Of a stretch of DNA of 64,000 nt, positions 60,594-64,000 are shown in pieces. How positions within the stretch are numbered: position 1 is the first letter of the stretch; each line of letters starts with the position of its first letter. The translations under genes and the position numbers were made by a program. The DNA is taken from positions 13,016,221 through 13,080,220 of the forward strand of contig OZ023181.1 of NCBI GenBank assembly GCA_963995505.1. The letters are read 5' to 3'. This stretch comes from Hypericum androsaemum. Lineage: Eukaryota; Streptophyta; Magnoliopsida; Malpighiales; Hypericaceae. The notes beneath the pieces were generated by a model, which had not been told where the DNA came from, ran no database searches, and saw only the letters and a list, made by a program, of their open reading frames with translations.

Positions 60594-63500
60594 CTTGCCT
60601 TTTCCTTGCTTTTTCTTGCCTTATCTTGCCTTATCATGCCTTATCTTGCCTTGTCTTTCCTTACCTTGCCTTTTCCTTGTCTTTTCTTCCCTTATCTTGC
60701 CTTTTCTTGCCTTTTCTTGTCTTTTATTGCCTTTTCTTTCCATATATTGATTTTTCCTTGCCTTTTCTAGCCTTTGTTTTCCTCTTCCTTGCCTTTTCTG
60801 GCCTTATGTTGCCTTATCTTATCTTCTCTTGCCAAATCTTGCCTTTTCTTTCCTTATCTTGCCTTTTCCTTACCTTTTCTTGCCTTATCTTGCCTTATCT
60901 TGTCATTTCTTGGCATATATTGCCTTTTCTTTCCTTATCTTTCCTTTTCCTTGCCTTTTCTTCCCTTATCTTGCCTTTTCTTTCCTTACCTTGCCTTTTG
61001 CTTGCCTTTTCTTATCTTTTCTTGCCTTTTCTTGTCTTATCTTGCCTTTTTCTTGCCTTTTCTTTCCTTATCTTGCATTTTCTTAACTTTTCTTGCCTTT
61101 TCTTGCCTTATCTTGCCTTTCATTTACTTATCTTTCCTTTTTCTTTCCGATTCTTGCCTTATTTTTCCATTTCCTTGCCTTTTCTTGACTTTTTTTTCCT
61201 TGTCTTTCCTTATCTTGCCTTTTCTTGACTTACCTTGCCTTTTCTTTCCATATCTTGCCTTTTGCTTTCATTTCTCGCCTTTCCTTGCGTTATCTCACCT
61301 TTTCTTTCCTTATATTGCCTTTTCTTGCCATTTCTTGCTTTTTCTTGCCTTATCTTTCCTTATCTTACCTTTTACTTGTCTTTTCTTGCCTTATCTTGCA
61401 TTTTACTTGTCTTTTCTTGCCTTATCTTGCCTTTTCACATCTTTTTTGGCCTTCTCTTGCCTTGTCTTGCCTTTTCCACCTTCTCTTACCTTTTCGTTGC
61501 GTTATCTCACCTTTTCTTTCCTTATCCTGCCTTTTCCTTGCCTTTTCTTGCCTTTTCTTACTTTTTCTTGCCTTATCTTGCCTTATCTTGCCTTATCTTG
61601 CCTTATCTTACCTTTTACTTGTCTTTTCTTGCCTTACCTTGTATTTTACTTGTCTTTTCTTGCCTTATCTTGCCTTTTCTTGTCTTTTTTGGCCTTCTCT
61701 TGCCTTCTCTTACCTTTTCTTGCCTTTTCTTCCTTATCTTACATTTTCCTTGTGTTTCTTGCCTTTTCTTGCCTTTTCTTTCCTTATCTTACCATTTCAT
61801 GCCTTTTCTAGCCTTTTCTTACCTTTTCTTACCTTTTCCTCGCCTTTTCTAGCCTAATCTTACCTTATCTTGCCTTTTTTTTCCTTATTTCTCCTCTTCC
61901 TTGCCTTTCCTTGCCATTTCTTGCCTTTCTTATCTTGCCTTTTCCTTGCTTTTTCTTGCCTTATCTTGCCTTATCATGCCTTATCTTGCCTTGTCTTTCC
62001 TTATCTTGCCTTTTCCTTGTCTTTTCTTCACTTATCTTGCCTTTTCTTGCCTTTTCTTGTCTTTTATTGCCTTTTCTTTCCATATATTGATTTTTCCTTG
62101 CCTTTTCTAGCCTTTGCTTTCCTCTTCCTTGCCTTTTCTGGCCTTATGTTGCCTTATCTTATCTTTTCTTGTCAAATCTTGCCTTTTCTTTCCTTATCTT
62201 GCCTTTTCCTTACCTTTTCTTGCCTTATCTTGCCTTATCTTGTCTTTTCTTGGCATATATTGCCTTTTCTTTCCTTATCTTGCATTTTCCTTGCCTTTTC
62301 TTCCCTTATCTTGCCTTTTCTTTCCTTACCTTGCCTTTTCCTTGCCTTTTCTTACATTTTCTTGCCTTTTCTTGTCTTATCTTGCCTTATCTTGCCTTTT
62401 CCTTGCCATTTCTTGCCTTTTCTTTCCTCACCTTGCCTTTTGCTTGCCTTTTCTTACCTTTTCTTGCCTTTTCTTGTCTTATCTTGCCTTATCTTGCCTT
62501 TTTCTTGCCTTTTCTTTCCTTATCTTGCATTTTCTTAACTTTTCTTGCTTTTTCTTGCCTTATCTTGCCTTTCATTTACATATCTTTCCTTTTTCTTGCC
62601 GATTCTTGCCTTATTTTTCCATTTCCTTGCCTTTTCTTGACATTTTTTGCCTTGTCTTTCCTTATCTTGCCTTTTCTTGACTTACCTTGCCTTTTCTTTC
62701 CATATCTTGCCTTTTGCTTTCATTTCTCGCCTTTCCTTGCGATATCTCACCTTTTCTTTCCTTATATTGCCTTTTCTTGCCATTTCTTGCTTTTTCTTGC
62801 CTTATCTTTCCTTATCTTACCTTTTACTTGTCTTTTCTTGCCTTATCTTGCATTTTACTTGTCTTTTCTTGCCTTATCTTACCTTTTCTCATCTTTTTTG
62901 GCCTTCTCTTGCCTTGTCTTTCCTTTTCCTCCTTATCTTACCTTTTCCTTACGTTATCTCACCTTTTCTTTCCTTATCCTGCCTTTTCCTTGCCTTTTCT
63001 TGCTTTTCTTACTTTTTCTTGCATTTTCTTGCCTTATCTTGCCTTATCTTACCTTTTACTTGTCTTTTCTTGCCTTATATTGTATTTTACGTGTCTTTTC
63101 TTGCCTTATTTTGCCTTTTCTTGTCTTTTTTGGCCTTCTCTTGCCTTCTCTTACCTTTTCTCACGTTTTCTTCCTTATCTTACCTTTTCCTTGCGTTTCT
63201 TGCCTTTTCTTGCATTATCTTGCCTTTTCTTTCCTTATCTTGCCTTTTCATGCCTTTTCTAGCCTTTTCTTACCTTTTCCTTGCCTTTTCTAGCCTAATC
63301 TTGCCTTTTTTTTCCTTTTTTTTCCTCTTCCTTGCCTTTCCTTGCCATTTCTTGCCCTTTCTTCTCTTGCCTTTTCCTTGCTTTTTCTTGCCTTATCTTG
63401 CCTTATCATGCCTTATCTTGCCTTGTCTTTCCTTATCTTGCCTTTTCCTTGTCTTTTCTTTCCTTATCTTGCCTTTTCTTGCCTTTTCTTGTCTTTTATT

Positions 63501-64000
63501 GCCTTTTATTGCCTTTTCTTTCCATATATTGATTTTTCCTTGCCTTTTCTAGCCTTTGCTTTCCTCTTCCTTGCCTTTTAAGGCCTTATGTTGCCTTATC
63601 TTATCTTTTCTTGCCAAATCTTGCCTTTTCTTTCCTTATCTTGCTTTTTCCTTACCTTTTCTTGCCTTATCTTGCCTTATCTTATCTTTTCTTGGCATAT
63701 ATTGCCTTTTCTTTCCTTATCTTGCCTTTTCCTTGCCTTTTCTTCCCTTATCTTGCCTTTTCTTTCCTTACCTTGCCTTTTCCTTGCCTTTTCTTACCTT
63801 TTCTTGCCTTTTCTTGTCTTATCTTGCCTTATCTTGCCTTTTCCTTGCCATTTCTTGCCTTTTCTTTCCTTACCTTGCCTTTTGCTTGCCTTTTCTTACC
63901 TTTTCTTGCCTTTTCTTGTCTTATCTTGCCTTATCTTGCCTTATCTTACCTTTTACTTGTCTTTTCTTGCCTTATCTTGCCTTTTCTTATCTTTTTTGGC
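60594..64000 (+). repeat. Higher-order repeat of about 1.34-1.45 kb (2.5 copies)
   Basis: Landmarks recur in order. CCATATATTGATTTTTCC lies near 60739, 62077 and 63523, and GGCCTTATGTTGCC near 60801, 62139 and 63582. The block beginning CTTTTCCTTGCTTTTTCTTG lies near 60600, 61935 and 63370. Spacings are about 1338 and about 1440 bp, the second copy being longer. The third copy runs off the window, and an older partial copy starts near 55.9 kb. Confidence 0.85.

Larger units (their letters stand above)
35347..64000 (+). repeat. 10-bp satellite array, right block, with several higher-order periods
   Basis: This 28.7-kb continuous array has the same polarity as 4741-25295. It carries recurring marker islands: TATATTGCCTTTTTATCCC or close variants about every 0.7-2.9 kb (for example near 36270, 38970, 41850, 42655, 46935, 48830, 50250, 51890, 52980, 55800 and 58480), and CCTTTAACCTACC (for example near 36455, 39147, 42041, 42955, 45069, 49058, 53161 and 60025). 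Higher-order copies of about 2.0-3.1 kb lie between 44 and 53 kb, and of about 1.34 and 1.45 kb from 60.6 kb to the right edge. No gene is seen; long open frames in all three top-strand frames come from the repeat. The array continues beyond the right edge. Confidence 0.97.

Noticed and set aside
1..64000. CRISPR array
   Set aside because: Repeats are contiguous 10-bp units without unique spacers, and the mobile elements are eukaryotic.
1..64000. Telomeric or interstitial telomere repeat
   Set aside because: No TTTAGGG or TTAGGG runs occur. The unit is CTTGCCTTTT, which is unrelated.

Overview
This window looks like plant nuclear heterochromatin. About 49.4 kb of 64 kb is one tandem satellite built from a roughly 10-bp monomer (consensus CTTGCCTTTT, with common variants CTTGCCTTAT, CTTTCCTTAT and CTTTCCTTTT). 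The rest is two nested LTR retrotransposons, one of which carries a further poly-A insertion. I see no host protein gene, rRNA, tRNA or CRISPR array. The plant assignment rests on the elements: LTRs, an initiator-Met-type primer binding site, polypurine tracts and a Ty3/gypsy protease remnant of plant type. I cannot name the species.

Layout. 1-4740: satellite with the purine-rich strand (AAAAGGCAAG) on top. 4740/4741: abrupt inversion of satellite polarity. 4741-16274: satellite with the pyrimidine-rich strand on top. 16275-20793: element 1, a minus-strand Ty3/gypsy-like retrotransposon (4519 bp) reduced by deletion to a full 3' LTR, its polypurine tract, a 3' untranslated region, a protease C-terminal scrap and a truncated 5' LTR. 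20794-25295: satellite. 25296-35346: element 2, a second minus-strand LTR retrotransposon (10,051 bp) with both LTRs, primer binding site and polypurine tract but no recognisable gag-pol. Its 5' LTR holds a 1.1-kb poly-A insertion (33708-34833) with a 13-bp target duplication. 35347-64000: satellite.

Both LTR elements lie in the same orientation and are flanked by the same 5-bp duplication, CTTTT, which is itself satellite sequence. The satellite therefore existed first and the elements jumped into it. The satellite has higher-order structure: about 2.03 kb in the inverted block, about 1.38 kb near 11.3-13.7 kb, exactly 100 bp at 14.5-14.7 kb, 2.0-3.1-kb duplications between 44 and 53 kb, and about 1.34-1.45 kb at the right end. 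Subfamily markers change inside the satellite near 23 kb rather than at the elements.

The very many open frames here are a by-product of the satellite. A 10-bp unit cycles through all three frames, so every pyrimidine-strand frame gives the same hydrophobic periodic peptide and every purine-strand frame a Lys/Arg-rich one. None is annotated as a gene. The most unusual feature is the satellite itself: its monomer is close to one helical turn, so it is a very long array of nearly phased A-tracts with extreme strand asymmetry and one internal polarity reversal.
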